Assembly: GCF_018860525.1 (NCBI RefSeq)
Contig: NZ_JAHKPM010000032.1
Location: forward strand, 1 to 64,000
DNA length: 64,000 bases
Direction of reading: 5' to 3'
From: Vibrio hepatarius
Lineage (GTDB): Bacteria > Pseudomonadota > Gammaproteobacteria > Enterobacterales > Vibrionaceae
The notes below the pieces were generated by a model, which had not been told where the DNA came from, did not search any database, and worked only from the letters and a program-made list of their open reading frames with translations. Position 1 is the stretch's first letter. The number at the start of each line of letters is the position of its first letter. Shown here in pieces: positions 18,885 through 29,243 of the stretch. A program made the position numbers and the translations under genes.

Positions 18885-19760
18885 TTAATGCAGCGTATTA
18901 TCGCCGGAGTTAGTCTGATTGAATAATTCTGCTACTTGAGTTTGGTCAAAAGAATAGGTTGTACCGCAATAATCACAGTGTAAGGAAACTGAGCCGATTT
19001 CATCTAGAATGTTGTCTACTTCTGCATGACCTAGAGTAACGATAGCAGCACCGCTTTTCTCTCTGGAGCAGCCACAATGGAAAGCAACAGGCTGCGGTTG
19101 ATATAAACGGACTTTTTCTTGGTTATATAGACGATAGAGTAAATCGTTTGCCTGTAGGGTAAATAGCTCATCATTTTTTACCGTATCCGTCAGCTGCTCT
19201 AGATGCTCGAAGTCTTCCTCACCTCCTTTACCATCTGGCATGACCTGAATCAACATGCCTGCTGCTTGTGGTTTTCCTTCATGTTCACCAGTGCGGATCC
19301 AGAGGCGAGTTTTGAGCTGTTCTGAATTAGCAAAGTAGCCTTCTAAAATTTCTGCTAAGTTGTTACCTTCAAGAGCAACGATGCCCTGATAGCGTTCTCC
19401 CTTTTTAGGCTCAATGGTAATCACTAAATAACCTTTGCCCATCATGTCATGAATAGTTGCATTGCTTTCAATCTTGCCTTCCCAACGTGCTATCCCACGG
19501 ACTTTTTGATCGTTGTCACCATTGATTACGGCTAAAGATACTGGGCCATCGCCCTGCAACTGCATGGTGATAGAGCCTTCGAACTTTAGAGTTGCGGTTA
19601 ATAAAGTTGTTGAGACTAGCAGTTCACCTAATAGATTTTTTAGTGGTGCGGGATATTCTTTGCTGGAAATAATCTGTTGAAATGCGTCGTCCAATTGTAC
19701 CAATTCGCCACGTACAGACAGGTCTTCAAAAAGATAGCGGTTCAAAACATTGTGTGCCAT
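18885..19760 (-). CDS. hslO: Redox-regulated chaperone Hsp33
   Basis: Holdase chaperone switched on by oxidation of a zinc centre in the cytoplasm. The 291 residues are normal length. The four zinc ligands are present as C229-x-C231 (HCGCS) and C262-x2-C265 (CDYC), and the N-terminal substrate-binding domain is intact ([24 protein letters not shown] region). AAGGAAA precedes the ATG. It is 50 bp downstream of hslR, the usual heat-shock pair. Confidence 0.97.
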   Translation of the reverse strand: MAHNVLNRYLFEDLSVRGELVQLDDAFQQIISSKEYPAPLKNLLGELLVSTTLLTATLKFEGSITMQLQGDGPVSLAVINGDNDQKVRGIARWEGKIESNATIHDMMGKGYLVITIEPKKGERYQGIVALEGNNLAEILEGYFANSEQLKTRLWIRTGEHEGKPQAAGMLIQVMPDGKGGEEDFEHLEQLTDTVKNDELFTLQANDLLYRLYNQEKVRLYQPQPVAFHCGCSREKSGAAIVTLGHAEVDNILDEIGSVSLHCDYCGTTYSFDQTQVAELFNQTNSGDNTLH

Positions 19761-19810
19761 TAAGTATTTCCTTGTGCGTATGGTGCATTTCAGATGTTAT
19801 AGATTGATAT

Positions 19811-20197
19811 TTATTGGTGTTTGAATTTAATAATATCGCGCCGTTGTTTTTTGTCAGGGCGACGGTCTGGGCTTGGGTTGTGTGCGTGAAGTTTACGTTG
19901 ATTAGCATTTTCTTCCCGTTTAATGACACTACTTTTGGTTTCGCTGTAAAGTGTCACGGCTTCTGGCGCACCACGCCTGTGAGCTGAAATTTTTTCTATC
20001 ACTATGGTTTTTTCTTCATGCCCTTGGCGAAGAGTAATTATTGCACCAATCTCTACGGCTTTACTTGGTTTGCTGCGTTGTCCATTATAATGAACCTTTC
20101 CCCCATCGACCATGTTCCTAGCAATAGAGCGTGTTTTGTAAAAACGTGCAGCCCAGAGCCATTTATCAAGTCGCACTGCTTCGATTTCGGTGCCCAT
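19811..20197 (-). CDS. hslR: Ribosome-associated heat shock protein Hsp15
   Basis: Binds 50S subunits that carry a stalled nascent chain and helps to recycle them. The 128-residue protein starts with an S4 RNA-binding domain (VRLDKWLWAARFYKTRS, GGKVHYNGQRSKPSK) and ends in the basic tail PDRRPDKKQRRDIIKFKHQ, both as in E. coli Hsp15. I used the ATG at 20197 (MGTEIEAVRLDKW); an upstream in-frame ATG would add ten residues not found in the family. The ribosome binding site is poor (GGGG about 14 bases upstream). It is divergent from the gsp operon. Confidence 0.93.
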   Translation of the reverse strand: MGTEIEAVRLDKWLWAARFYKTRSIARNMVDGGKVHYNGQRSKPSKAVEIGAIITLRQGHEEKTIVIEKISAHRRGAPEAVTLYSETKSSVIKREENANQRKLHAHNPSPDRRPDKKQRRDIIKFKHQ

Positions 20198-20452
20198 AGT
20201 GGATACTAACCCCTGACTAATGATCAATCTTGTGCCAAATTATTGAAGTAACAATGGTGATGAAGCGCTCATTTTTCAAGGTACGTAGCAAAAATCAGCC
20301 CCTTTGTATGCTAATCAGTCCGTTTCCTATGTTGACTGTACAATATTTTGGTAGAATGCTCAGTTCAAAGAAAAACATAAATTTAACAATGCTCTACTTG
20401 GGTAAATTATATTTGGCATGACCTAGTCAGCTGGTTATAAAAAGGATTGTGA

Positions 20453-21319
20453 GTGAATATTCGTGGTGTAATTCAACTGGACAGTTTTCTGAAAAATCAG
20501 GATCGCCTGAGTATAGCAGCAACTGTTATTTTGTTGGCCCTAAGTGCCTGGGTTGCTGGTATTCTTGTTTGGAAGCCTTTGGAGTCTCAATCTGTCACGC
20601 CTTGGCAGCCTACTTTGCTTTCTGGCGGTGTTAGTAAAGAGAGCGGGCTGAATATTGCAGATTTACAAAATAGTAATTTATTTGGTCGTTATCAGACTGA
20701 AGCGCCTGTAGTAAAGAAAAAGGTCGTCACAGACGCACCCAAAAGTCGCTTGAGTGTTGTTCTTGTTGGTGTGGTTACTAGTAGTGAAGAGGGAAAGAAT
20801 TTAGCCGTGGTGTCTAATCGTGGTCAACAAGCTACTTATGGTATTGGTGAAACGCTTGAAGGAACACGAGCAAAGGTTGTTCAGGTGCTCTATGACCGTA
20901 TAATTGTTGATAACTCTGGTCGTAACGAGACAGTGATGCTAGAAGGGTTAAAGTATACTAAAGACCCTCAACCCCAACCTAAAACCAAAGCAATAAAGGC
21001 AGACGTGTCGCTAGATAAGTTAGAGGAAATTCGTTCAGTTATCCGCAAAGATCCCAAACAGATTTTCCAGTATGTTCGCATGTCTCAGATGAAAAGAGAT
21101 GGTGAAGTGATAGGTTATCGCTTATCCCCAGGTAAAGATAAAGAGTTGTTTGAATCTGTGGGTTTAAAACCAGGGGATGTGGCGACCCAACTTAATGGCC
21201 AAAATCTCAGTGACCCAGCGGCAATGGGGGAGATTTTTAAAAACATATCTCAGCTTACCGAGCTTAATCTAACGGTAGAAAGAGATAGCCAATCTTTTGA
21301 AATTTATATTGAATTATAA
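20453..21319 (+). CDS. gspC: Type II secretion inner-membrane clamp protein GspC
   Basis: Links the inner-membrane platform to the secretin and helps choose substrates. The 288 residues have a short cytoplasmic tail, one membrane helix (about 21-41, AATVILLALSAWVAGILVW), the periplasmic homology-region domain (about 60-165, with LQNSNLFG, the HR entry motif) and a C-terminal PDZ domain (about 190-288, GYRLSPGKDKELFESVGLKPGD). The start is GTG at 20453 with AAGGA upstream. It opens the twelve-gene gsp operon. Confidence 0.95.
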   Translation: MNIRGVIQLDSFLKNQDRLSIAATVILLALSAWVAGILVWKPLESQSVTPWQPTLLSGGVSKESGLNIADLQNSNLFGRYQTEAPVVKKKVVTDAPKSRLSVVLVGVVTSSEEGKNLAVVSNRGQQATYGIGETLEGTRAKVVQVLYDRIIVDNSGRNETVMLEGLKYTKDPQPQPKTKAIKADVSLDKLEEIRSVIRKDPKQIFQYVRMSQMKRDGEVIGYRLSPGKDKELFESVGLKPGDVATQLNGQNLSDPAAMGEIFKNISQLTELNLTVERDSQSFEIYIEL

Positions 21320-21355
21320 TGATGCGGATGCATGAATCATTCCGAGGAGTAAAAA

Positions 21356-23404
21356 GTGAACCATTGGCTTAAAAAAAGCGCTTGGCTTTTGGCAGGAAGC
21401 TTATTGATGTCTCCAGCAATGGCAGTGGCGAATGAATATAGTGCAAGTTTTAAAGGCACAGATATTCAGGAATTCATTAATATTGTTGGCCGGAATCTAG
21501 AAAAAACCATTATAGTCGACCCTTCTGTGCGAGGGAAAATTGACGTCCGAAGCTATGACATGTTGACCGAAAAACAATATTACAGCTTTTTTCTCAATGT
21601 TCTTGAAGTTTACGGATACGCTGTGGTTGAAATGGACAATGGCGTGATTAAGGTTATTAAGTCTAAAGATGCCAAAACTTCGGCCATTCCTGTTGTTGGT
21701 GATGGTGCTATTGGCGGTGATGCAGTGGTTACTCGGGTTGTGGCAGTGCGAAATGTGTCGGTTCGAGAGTTATCCCCTTTGTTGCGTCAACTCAATGATA
21801 ATGCGGGTGCTGGTAATGTAGTTCATTACGATCCTGCCAATATTATTCTTATTACCGGGCGTGCGGCGGTAGTTAATCGGTTGGCTGATATTATCAAGCG
21901 AGTTGATCAGGCTGGGGATAAGGAAATTGAAGTTGTTGAACTTGATAATGCTTCAGCAGCAGAAATGGTGCGTATTGTTGAAGCTTTAAATAAAACAACG
22001 GATAACAAAAGTACCCCTGCTTTTCTTCAGCCTAAATTGGTAGCCGATGATCGAACTAACTCGATACTTATCTCTGGGGATCCACAGGTTCGCCAACGTT
22101 TGCGCAGACTGATCAAGCAGCTTGATGTTGAAATGGCATCGAAAGGTAATAACCGTGTTGTTTATCTAAAATATGCAAAAGCGGAAGACTTAGTTGATGT
22201 TCTGAAGGGCGTATCTGAAAACCTTGAGGAAGAAAAATCATCGGGTTCTAAAGCAGCGAAAAGCTCTAAGCGCACCGAAGTCATGATATCTGCTCATGAA
22301 GGTACTAATGCACTTGTGCTGACAGCGCCGCCAGATATTATGAATTCCTTACTGGATGTTATTTCTCAGATTGATATTCGCCGTGCGCAGGTGTTAATTG
22401 AAGCTTTGATTGTCGAATTGTCTGAAGGTGATGGTATTAACTTAGGCGTGCAATGGGGTTCACTAGAAACAGGCGCCGTGATTCAATATGGTAATACAGG
22501 CGCATCTATTGGCCAGGTTTTGGTTGGTCTTGAAGAAGCGAAGGATACAGAAAACTCAAATTTGACTTATGATCCTGATAATGCTGCTGCCAACAGTGCT
22601 GGTTATGTTGAGCAGATTACAACTGAAAGTGGTGATTATTCTACCTTGGCTTCAGCATTAGGTGGAGTAAATGGTGCTGCTTTAAGTGTGGTAATGGGTG
22701 ACTGGACAGCTTTGATTAGCGCAGTATCTAGTGATACAAGTTCTAATATTCTTTCTTCTCCGAGTATCACGGTGGTGGACAATGAAGAGGCAAAGTTTAT
22801 TGTCGGAGAAGAAATACCTGTACTAACAGGTTCTCAGACAGGGTCCAATAACGAGAACCCATTCCAAACTGTTGAACGTAAGGATGTCGGTATTCAGCTA
22901 ACGGTAACACCACAAATTAATGAAGGTACTTCGGTACAATTAACGATTAATCAGGAAGTCTCCAACGTTCTGCCTGCTACCGCAAATGCGGCGGTGGATG
23001 TAAGTTTTGCTAAACGTCAGCTCAATACCACAGTTATGGTTGAAGATGGGCAAATGATTGTTCTGGGTGGTTTAATAGATGAACGTACCCAAGAAACCGA
23101 ATCTAAAGTGCCGCTTTTGGGTGATATTCCCTATCTAGGCCGACTGTTTAAATCGACCAGTTCACAAAAGACTAAATCGAATCTAATGGTATTTATCAAG
23201 CCGACTATTTTACGTGATGGTTTGACAGCTGATGGAATTACGCAGCGCAAATATAATTTTATCCGAGCTGAACAATTGTATAAGGCAGAAGATGGCATCA
23301 AGTTAATGGAGGATGTTCCAACGCCAGTATTGCCTAAGTTTGGAGATGATATCCGACACCCTGCTGAAATTCAGGCTTTCTTGGATCAGATGGAAACTAA
23401 GTGA
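21356..23404 (+). CDS. gspD: Type II secretion outer-membrane secretin GspD
   Basis: Forms the outer-membrane channel for folded exoproteins. The 682 residues start with a signal peptide (about 1-25, [15 protein letters not shown]), then N0 ([16 protein letters not shown]), N1-N3 repeats ([37 protein letters not shown]), the secretin core ([44 protein letters not shown]) and a C-terminal S-domain-like tail. The GTG at 21356 has GAGGAG upstream. Length is near V. cholerae EpsD. Its stop overlaps the gspE start. Confidence 0.97.
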   Translation: MNHWLKKSAWLLAGSLLMSPAMAVANEYSASFKGTDIQEFINIVGRNLEKTIIVDPSVRGKIDVRSYDMLTEKQYYSFFLNVLEVYGYAVVEMDNGVIKVIKSKDAKTSAIPVVGDGAIGGDAVVTRVVAVRNVSVRELSPLLRQLNDNAGAGNVVHYDPANIILITGRAAVVNRLADIIKRVDQAGDKEIEVVELDNASAAEMVRIVEALNKTTDNKSTPAFLQPKLVADDRTNSILISGDPQVRQRLRRLIKQLDVEMASKGNNRVVYLKYAKAEDLVDVLKGVSENLEEEKSSGSKAAKSSKRTEVMISAHEGTNALVLTAPPDIMNSLLDVISQIDIRRAQVLIEALIVELSEGDGINLGVQWGSLETGAVIQYGNTGASIGQVLVGLEEAKDTENSNLTYDPDNAAANSAGYVEQITTESGDYSTLASALGGVNGAALSVVMGDWTALISAVSSDTSSNILSSPSITVVDNEEAKFIVGEEIPVLTGSQTGSNNENPFQTVERKDVGIQLTVTPQINEGTSVQLTINQEVSNVLPATANAAVDVSFAKRQLNTTVMVEDGQMIVLGGLIDERTQETESKVPLLGDIPYLGRLFKSTSSQKTKSNLMVFIKPTILRDGLTADGITQRKYNFIRAEQLYKAEDGIKLMEDVPTPVLPKFGDDIRHPAEIQAFLDQMETK

Positions 23405-24888
23405 TGGATGAAATAATCACATTTCGCCGCCTCCCCTTTAGTTTCGCCAATCGATTTAAGATGGTGTTGGAGCCTGGTGAATTAGGGGTTGTATTGCATT
23501 ATGTCTCACCTTTAGCCTTTGAAGCTTTGCTCGAAGTTAAACGAGTGGTTGGCGAGCATTTTGATATTCAAGAGATATCGAAAGATGCTTTTGACGCCAA
23601 GCTTACAGAAGCATATCAGCGCGATTCATCAGAGGCACGTCAGTTGATGGAAGACCTTGGCGCAGATAATGATGACTTCTTTTCTTTGGCAGAAGACCTG
23701 CCGCAGGATGAGGACTTGCTTGAGTCTGACGACGACGCGCCTATTATAAAGCTGATAAATGCCATGCTTGGTGAAGCGATTAAAGAAGGTGCTTCCGATA
23801 TTCACATCGAGACCTTTGAAAAAGCACTATCTATTCGTTTTCGTGTTGATGGTGTTTTGCGGGATGTATTATCGCCCAGCCGTAAACTTGCCCCTTTGTT
23901 GGTCTCTCGGGTTAAAGTTATGGCTAAGTTGGATATCGCTGAAAAACGTGTTCCTCAAGATGGCCGAATCTCATTGCGTATTGGTGGTAGAGCGGTTGAT
24001 GTTCGTGTGTCGACGATGCCTTCTTCGCATGGTGAGCGTGTGGTAATGCGTCTGTTAGATAAAAATGCCACTCGCCTTGACTTGCATAGCTTAGGTATGA
24101 CGCCTGCTAATCATGCTAATTTCCGTACTATGATAGAACGACCTCACGGTATCATTTTGGTGACAGGCCCGACAGGTTCTGGTAAATCGACCACCTTGTA
24201 TGCAGGACTTCAGGAGATTAATAGTAATGAACGCAACATTCTTACTGTTGAAGATCCAATTGAATTTGATATTGATGGTATTGGCCAGACTCAGGTGAAC
24301 CCTAAGGTAGATATGACCTTTGCTCGTGGGCTGAGGGCCATATTGCGTCAAGACCCCGATGTTGTCATGGTTGGCGAAATTCGAGATTTAGAAACGGCTC
24401 AGATTGCTGTTCAGGCATCTTTAACAGGGCACCTGGTTATGTCAACCTTGCATACTAATACTGCTGTGGGTGCAATTACACGTTTGCGAGACATGGGAAT
24501 TGAGCCTTTCTTGATCTCTTCTTCCTTATTGGGTGTACTGGCTCAACGTCTGGTGCGGACCTTATGCTCTGAATGCAAAGAGCCCTATCAAGCTGATAGA
24601 GAAACCAAAAAACTGTTTAATGTTGATGAGCAAGATGATCTGACTTTGTTTAAGCCTAAGGGCTGTGAACACTGTAACAATAAAGGTTATCGAGGTCGTA
24701 CAGGTATTCATGAGCTATTGGTTGTGGATGAACAGGTACAAGAAAATATCCATAGTGAAGCCGGTGAGCAGGCAATCGAGAAAGTTATTCGCCAATATAC
24801 GCCAAGCATTCGTCAGGACGGTTTAAGTAAGGTCCGTCTGGGAGTGACTTCTCTTGAAGAAGTGCTGAGAGTGACTAAGGAAGGTTAA
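23404..24888 (+). CDS. gspE: Type II secretion ATPase GspE
   Basis: Hexameric cytoplasmic ATPase that powers pseudopilus assembly. In 494 residues: N1 domain that binds GspL (about 1-90), N2 PAS-like domain, then a RecA-like domain with Walker A GPTGSGKS (255-262), Asp box ([11 protein letters not shown]), Walker [10 protein letters not shown] (320-328) and His box ([12 protein letters not shown]). The zinc-binding tetracysteine is present as C388/C391 and C421/C424. I chose ATG at 23404 (overlap TGATG with gspD) over GTG at 23401. Confidence 0.97.
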   Translation: MDEIITFRRLPFSFANRFKMVLEPGELGVVLHYVSPLAFEALLEVKRVVGEHFDIQEISKDAFDAKLTEAYQRDSSEARQLMEDLGADNDDFFSLAEDLPQDEDLLESDDDAPIIKLINAMLGEAIKEGASDIHIETFEKALSIRFRVDGVLRDVLSPSRKLAPLLVSRVKVMAKLDIAEKRVPQDGRISLRIGGRAVDVRVSTMPSSHGERVVMRLLDKNATRLDLHSLGMTPANHANFRTMIERPHGIILVTGPTGSGKSTTLYAGLQEINSNERNILTVEDPIEFDIDGIGQTQVNPKVDMTFARGLRAILRQDPDVVMVGEIRDLETAQIAVQASLTGHLVMSTLHTNTAVGAITRLRDMGIEPFLISSSLLGVLAQRLVRTLCSECKEPYQADRETKKLFNVDEQDDLTLFKPKGCEHCNNKGYRGRTGIHELLVVDEQVQENIHSEAGEQAIEKVIRQYTPSIRQDGLSKVRLGVTSLEEVLRVTKEG

Positions 24889-26111
24889 TGGCGGCGTTTG
24901 AATATAAAGCACTGAATAAAAAAGGCAAAACTCAAAAAGGTGTCATTGAGGGTGATAATGCTCGTCAGGTTAGAGCTCGACTCAAAGAGCAGGGGTTGAT
25001 GCCTGTTGAGGTCAGTGAAACTCGGCAGAAAGCCAAGAAGCAAGCCGACCAAGCAGGGTTAACTTTTAAGCGTGGTATTAGCACCCCTGACTTGGCGTTG
25101 ATCACTCGCCAATTGGCGACCCTGGTTCAATCAGGTATGCCTTTAGAAGAGTGCCTCAAGGCGGTTTCCGAGCAATCGGAAAAACCACGTATTCGAAATA
25201 TGTTACTTGCGGTGCGCTCAAAAGTGACAGAGGGTTACACTCTTTCGGATAGTTTGGCCGACTTTCCACACATCTTTGATGATTTGTTCCGCTCTATGGT
25301 TTCAGCGGGTGAAAAATCGGGTCATCTAGATGCGGTATTGGAGCGCTTAGCTGACTATGCTGAAAATCGCCAGAAAATGCGTTCTAAGTTGCAACAAGCG
25401 ATGATTTATCCAGTGGTTTTGGTAGTTTTTGCGGTTTGTATCGTGGCATTTTTGTTGGCAGCGGTTGTACCTAAAATTATTGGTCAGTTCGTGCAAATGG
25501 GGCAGGAATTACCTCAATCAACTCAGATTCTTTTAGCATCTAGTGACTTTATTCAACATTGGGGAATACAGGTTCTTTTTGTCATCATAGCATTCATTTA
25601 TTTGTTTAAATTTGCTTTGAGCAAACCCAATGTGCGATTGAGTTGGGATCGTAAAGTTGTACATATGCCCTTAATCGGCAAAATCTCACGCGGGTTAAAT
25701 ACGTCACGTTTTGCGCGTACTTTGTCAATTTGTACATCCAGTGCAATTCCTATTCTTGAGGGCATGAAGGTTGCTGTTGATGTGATGTCTAACCACTATG
25801 TAAAGCAGCAGGTATTGAGTGCCACAGATAATGTTCGAGAAGGAGCCAGTCTGCGTAAATCCCTTGAACAGACCAAGTTATTCCCTCCTATGATGCTGCA
25901 CATGATTGCCAGCGGTGAGCAAAGTGGAGAGCTGGAGGGTATGCTAACTCGTGCGGCAGATACTCAAGATGCGAATTTCGAATCAACAGTTAATATCGCT
26001 TTGGGTATATTTACCCCCGTTTTGATTGCTTTGATGGCGGGATTAGTACTGTTTATTGTGATGGCTACCATGATGCCAATTTTAGAAATGAACAACTTAA
26101 TGAGTGGTTAG
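24888..26111 (+). CDS. gspF: Type II secretion platform protein GspF
   Basis: Polytopic inner-membrane protein at the centre of the assembly platform. The 407 residues show the duplicated GspF domain (about 70-195 and 273-395), each with the motif of type LARQLATLVQSGMPL / ARTLSICTSSAIPI, and three membrane segments (around 172-195, 225-243 and 377-400). The ATG overlaps the gspE stop by one base (TAATG) and is preceded by AAGGAAGG. Confidence 0.97.
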   Translation: MAAFEYKALNKKGKTQKGVIEGDNARQVRARLKEQGLMPVEVSETRQKAKKQADQAGLTFKRGISTPDLALITRQLATLVQSGMPLEECLKAVSEQSEKPRIRNMLLAVRSKVTEGYTLSDSLADFPHIFDDLFRSMVSAGEKSGHLDAVLERLADYAENRQKMRSKLQQAMIYPVVLVVFAVCIVAFLLAAVVPKIIGQFVQMGQELPQSTQILLASSDFIQHWGIQVLFVIIAFIYLFKFALSKPNVRLSWDRKVVHMPLIGKISRGLNTSRFARTLSICTSSAIPILEGMKVAVDVMSNHYVKQQVLSATDNVREGASLRKSLEQTKLFPPMMLHMIASGEQSGELEGMLTRAADTQDANFESTVNIALGIFTPVLIALMAGLVLFIVMATMMPILEMNNLMSG

Positions 26112-26164
26112 TCATAGTAAGGTGGTTCTTCCATCTTGATACGAGTTTTTATTTGGAGAATGTA

Positions 26165-26608
26165 ATGAAAGGAAATATGAGTAAACAGTCTGGTTTTACG
26201 CTGTTAGAGGTAATGGTTGTAATTGTTATTTTAGGTATTTTAGCCAGTTTTGTTGTACCTAACTTGCTTGGCAATAAAGAGAAAGCAGATCAACAAAAAG
26301 CTATTACCGATATTGTTGCGCTAGAGAATTCTCTCGATATGTATAAATTAGATAACAGCGTGTATCCGAATACAGATCAAGGCTTAGAAGCATTGGTTAA
26401 GAAGCCATCTAGCCCTGAGCCACGTAATTATCGTGAAGGTGGTTATATTAGACGCTTGCCGACTGATCCTTGGGGTAATGATTACCAGTATTTAAGTCCG
26501 GGGGATCACGGTAATGTTGATATCTTTACGCTTGGAGCAGATGGTCAGGAAGGTGGTGAAGGTATCAATACAGATATCGGCAACTGGAATATTCAGGATT
26601 TTCAATAA
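26165..26608 (+). CDS. gspG: Major pseudopilin GspG
   Basis: Main subunit of the type II secretion pseudopilus. The 147 residues begin with a short basic leader and the prepilin peptidase site SG-FTLLEVMVVIVILG (cleavage after G, methylated F1, E5). The calcium-site and C-terminal region is fully conserved (PWGNDYQYLSPGDHG, DIFTLGADGQEGGEG, DIGNWNIQDFQ). I start at ATG 26165 with GGAGA upstream; a TTG 12 bases earlier and an ATG at 26177 (MSKQSGF) are alternatives. A stem-loop follows the stop. Confidence 0.95.
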   Translation: MKGNMSKQSGFTLLEVMVVIVILGILASFVVPNLLGNKEKADQQKAITDIVALENSLDMYKLDNSVYPNTDQGLEALVKKPSSPEPRNYREGGYIRRLPTDPWGNDYQYLSPGDHGNVDIFTLGADGQEGGEGINTDIGNWNIQDFQ

Positions 26609-26611
26609 GGT

Positions 26612-26639
26612 AGAGGCGGCATAAGCTGCCCTCTTTTCC
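26612..26639 (+). promoter_or_regulatory. Stem-loop between gspG and gspH
   Basis: GGCGGC/GCTGCC with an ATAA loop, extended through one bulge by AGA/TCT, is followed by a short T-rich run (TTTT then CCC). It lies in the 33-bp gspG-gspH gap. It looks like a leaky terminator or an mRNA 3'-end stabiliser that would keep gspG product above that of the minor pseudopilins. The function is inferred. Confidence 0.5.
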
Positions 26640-26641
26640 CT

Positions 26642-27244
26642 ATGTGTCGAAATTACGAAACTCGCTTTCAAGCAGGCTTTACATTACTCGAAATCCTTCT
26701 GGTTCTGGTGTTGGTATCACTGGCGTCTGTCGCTGTGATATCAACGTTACCCACTAGTGCAAAGGATGCATCTGAAAAGCAAGCAAATTCACTTTATCAG
26801 CGTCTTCTTTTGCTCAATGAAGAAGCTATGTTGAGTGGTCGAGATTTTGGTTTGCGAGTAGATGAAAAAAAATCGACCTACTATCTGATGACACTAGAGA
26901 GTGAGGGTTGGAAGAAACTCAATGTAGATCAGATACCCTACCAAACAAAGCTCAAGGAGTCGTCTGCGATTTCTTTAACTCTGGGGGGAGGAGCTTGGGG
27001 AGATGATGACCGTTTGTTCAAGCCGGGTACTTTGTTTGATGATGATATGTTTGAAGACCTTTTTGAAAAGAAAAAACTTCCACCACCACAGGTATTCATT
27101 GTTTCTAGTGGAGAGGTGACGCCTTTTACCATTTCGATTTACCCACGGCAAGGTGATGTAGAACAAGATGCCTGGAAAGTGGTTGCTAAAGAAAATGGTC
27201 AGGTAGTGCTCTTGGTTCCGGGAGAAAGTCTGGATGAGAGCTAA
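26642..27244 (+). CDS. gspH: Minor pseudopilin GspH
   Basis: Minor pseudopilin of 200 residues, with prepilin site AG-FTLLEILLVLVLVS. The globular part contains GGGAWGDDDRLFKPGTLFDDDMF and FIVSSGEVTPFTISIYP, matching Vibrio EpsH. The ATG at 26642 has no Shine-Dalgarno; it follows TTTTCCCT directly after the stem-loop at 26612, so translation may depend on gspG or on the structure. Like gspJ it starts MCRN. It overlaps gspI by 11 bases. Confidence 0.93.
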   Translation: MCRNYETRFQAGFTLLEILLVLVLVSLASVAVISTLPTSAKDASEKQANSLYQRLLLLNEEAMLSGRDFGLRVDEKKSTYYLMTLESEGWKKLNVDQIPYQTKLKESSAISLTLGGGAWGDDDRLFKPGTLFDDDMFEDLFEKKKLPPPQVFIVSSGEVTPFTISIYPRQGDVEQDAWKVVAKENGQVVLLVPGESLDES

Positions 27245-27587
27245 GCGTGGAATGACATTGCTAGAGGTGTTGGTGGCATTGGCTATTTTTGCAACAGCAG
27301 CCATCGCAACCATTCGTTCGGTGAGCCAACATATAAATACTCTGAGTTATCTCGAAGAGAAAACTTTTGCAGCATTAGTTGCCGATAACCAAATGGCGCA
27401 AGTATTGTTGTCGGAAAGTAAACCGAGCAAAAAGAAAGGCAAACAGGAATTAGCAGGTCGAGAATGGTTTTGGTTGATAGAGCCTGTGAAAACTGAAGGT
27501 GATATTTTGCAAGCGTTTGATGTTAAGGTCTCGACAACGGAGAAAGGCTCTCCTGTCGTCACGGTAAGAAGTTATGTGCAGAAATAG
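27234..27587 (+). CDS. gspI: Minor pseudopilin GspI
   Basis: Minor pseudopilin of 117 residues; it forms the pseudopilus tip with GspJ and GspK. The prepilin site is RG-MTLLEVLVALAIFATAA (Met at +1, E5 present). The body is short and ends [10 protein letters not shown]. It starts inside the gspH 3' end and overlaps gspJ by 14 bases, so all three genes are translationally coupled. Confidence 0.94.
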   Translation: MRAKRGMTLLEVLVALAIFATAAIATIRSVSQHINTLSYLEEKTFAALVADNQMAQVLLSESKPSKKKGKQELAGREWFWLIEPVKTEGDILQAFDVKVSTTEKGSPVVTVRSYVQK

Positions 27588-28221
27588 AGCTCCTTTTATA
27601 CAAGGTGGTTTTACGCTTATTGAAGTCCTAGTCGCAATTGCTATTTTTGCTAGTTTGAGTGTTGGCGCTTATCAAGTGCTTAATCAGGTCCAACGCAGCA
27701 ATGCATTATCACTTGAGCGTAGTGAGAGATTAAAAACGCTGCAGCGTGCTTTGGTTTATATGGATGGCGATTTTCGTCAAATGGCGGTGCGCCAAACTCG
27801 AACTAATGGCGCAGAACCAAATGGAATGTTGCTGCAATGGAAAGAGTATCTTTTAGACTCTGATGCCAAGGGCATTATGTTTACCAGGTTGGGATGGCAT
27901 AACCCACAGCAGCAGTTTCCCCGGGGGGAAATCAGTAAAGTCGGTTATCGGATTAAAGAGGATGTTCTTGAGCGCGTATGGTGGCGTTATGTAGATACTC
28001 CGGCGGGTCAAGAGGGTATAACTATGCCTCTAATAGATAAAGTAGAAGCGTTTGAAGTTAAATTTTTAGATGGCTCAGACTGGAAGGAAGAGTGGACTAA
28101 AAAAGAAGCGTTACCTAAGGCGGTTGCTGTTGAACTGGAATTAAAAGATTACGGTAAAATTGAGCGAATTTATTTAACTGCTGGGGGCAGCATCGATGTT
28201 TCTGATGAGAAAAAGCAATGA
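27574..28221 (+). CDS. gspJ: Minor pseudopilin GspJ
   Basis: Tip-complex pseudopilin of 215 residues, with prepilin site [24 protein letters not shown]. The body contains [21 protein letters not shown] and [17 protein letters not shown], typical of the family. Its stop overlaps the gspK start (ATGA). Confidence 0.94.
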   Translation: MCRNRAPFIQGGFTLIEVLVAIAIFASLSVGAYQVLNQVQRSNALSLERSERLKTLQRALVYMDGDFRQMAVRQTRTNGAEPNGMLLQWKEYLLDSDAKGIMFTRLGWHNPQQQFPRGEISKVGYRIKEDVLERVWWRYVDTPAGQEGITMPLIDKVEAFEVKFLDGSDWKEEWTKKEALPKAVAVELELKDYGKIERIYLTAGGSIDVSDEKKQ

Positions 28222-29243
28222 CAGCTAGGCGCTCCCAACATGGTGTGGCCCTGATTGTTATTTTGCTTTTGTTAGCTGTTATGGTGAGCATTTCAGCGAG
28301 TATGGCTGATCGACTTTTTACTCAATTTAAACGGGCACAGAATCAAATAAATTACCAACAAGCATATTGGTACAGTTTAGGCGTTGAAGCATTAGCTAAA
28401 TATGGGATCGAGCAAAGTTATAAAGATAACCCAGATAGCATTAATTTATCGCAAGAGTGGGCTAACGAATTTGATAGTCTTCCGCTCGATTATGGTACTG
28501 TGAGTGGTAAGTTAGTTGATGCGCAGGCGTGTTTCAATATTAACGCATTATCTGATATAGAGCAGAGTACAGGCTCGTCACAAGTCCCCTTTTTGGTTGC
28601 TAGGTTTCAAAATCTACTTGAAGAGTTACAGGTTGAGAATTACCAAGCTGAAACCATAGCTCAATCTCTATGGGAATTTACCGATAGCAATGACTCTGTT
28701 AATTCACCATCAGGGGCAGAAGATAGTTATTATGAGGGTTTATCCCCAGCGTATCTTAGTGCCAACACCTTATTAGCGGATAGTAGTGAGCTTCGGGCTG
28801 TTAAAGAAGTTAGTGGTGATGTGATGGAAAAAATCAGCTCTATGATTTGCGCGTTGCCAATCGCGGAGCTACGTCTGAATGTCAATACTATACCTGTAGA
28901 GCATGCGGCCTTATTAGTTGCCTTGTTTTATCCAAACTTGAGCGCATCACAAGCAAAAGAAGTGCTTGAGGGGCGGGGGCGAGATGGTTGGGCGTCAATA
29001 GATGACTTCCTGAACCAGGCGGTAATTAGTCAACTGAGTGATGAGACAAAAAAACAAGCGAAGAAGTACCTGAGTGTTGATAGTAAATATTTTGAGCTAG
29101 ATGCTGAGGTATTAGTGGACAATTCTAGGGTGCGGCTGCGCAGCCTGTTATTTAGTGATGATAAAAAAACTGCAACGGTAGTACGCCGTCGCTTTGGAGG
29201 TATCGGTGAACGAGTTTCTAATCGTTCGGCTGAGCAAAAATAA
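28218..29243 (+). CDS. gspK: Minor pseudopilin GspK
   Basis: Largest minor pseudopilin, 341 residues, capping the pseudopilus tip. The leader RRSQHG precedes [23 protein letters not shown]; the usual E5 is absent, a known feature of GspK. The large alpha domain inserted into the pilin fold is present ([38 protein letters not shown]). It overlaps gspJ by four bases and gspL by 38 bases. Confidence 0.94.
   Translation: MTARRSQHGVALIVILLLLAVMVSISASMADRLFTQFKRAQNQINYQQAYWYSLGVEALAKYGIEQSYKDNPDSINLSQEWANEFDSLPLDYGTVSGKLVDAQACFNINALSDIEQSTGSSQVPFLVARFQNLLEELQVENYQAETIAQSLWEFTDSNDSVNSPSGAEDSYYEGLSPAYLSANTLLADSSELRAVKEVSGDVMEKISSMICALPIAELRLNVNTIPVEHAALLVALFYPNLSASQAKEVLEGRGRDGWASIDDFLNQAVISQLSDETKKQAKKYLSVDSKYFELDAEVLVDNSRVRLRSLLFSDDKKTATVVRRRFGGIGERVSNRSAEQK

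Noticed and set aside
20230..20421. 63-codon plus-strand frame upstream of gspC
   Set aside because: It lies in the divergent hslR/gspC promoter region, with no ribosome binding site and no protein-like pattern.
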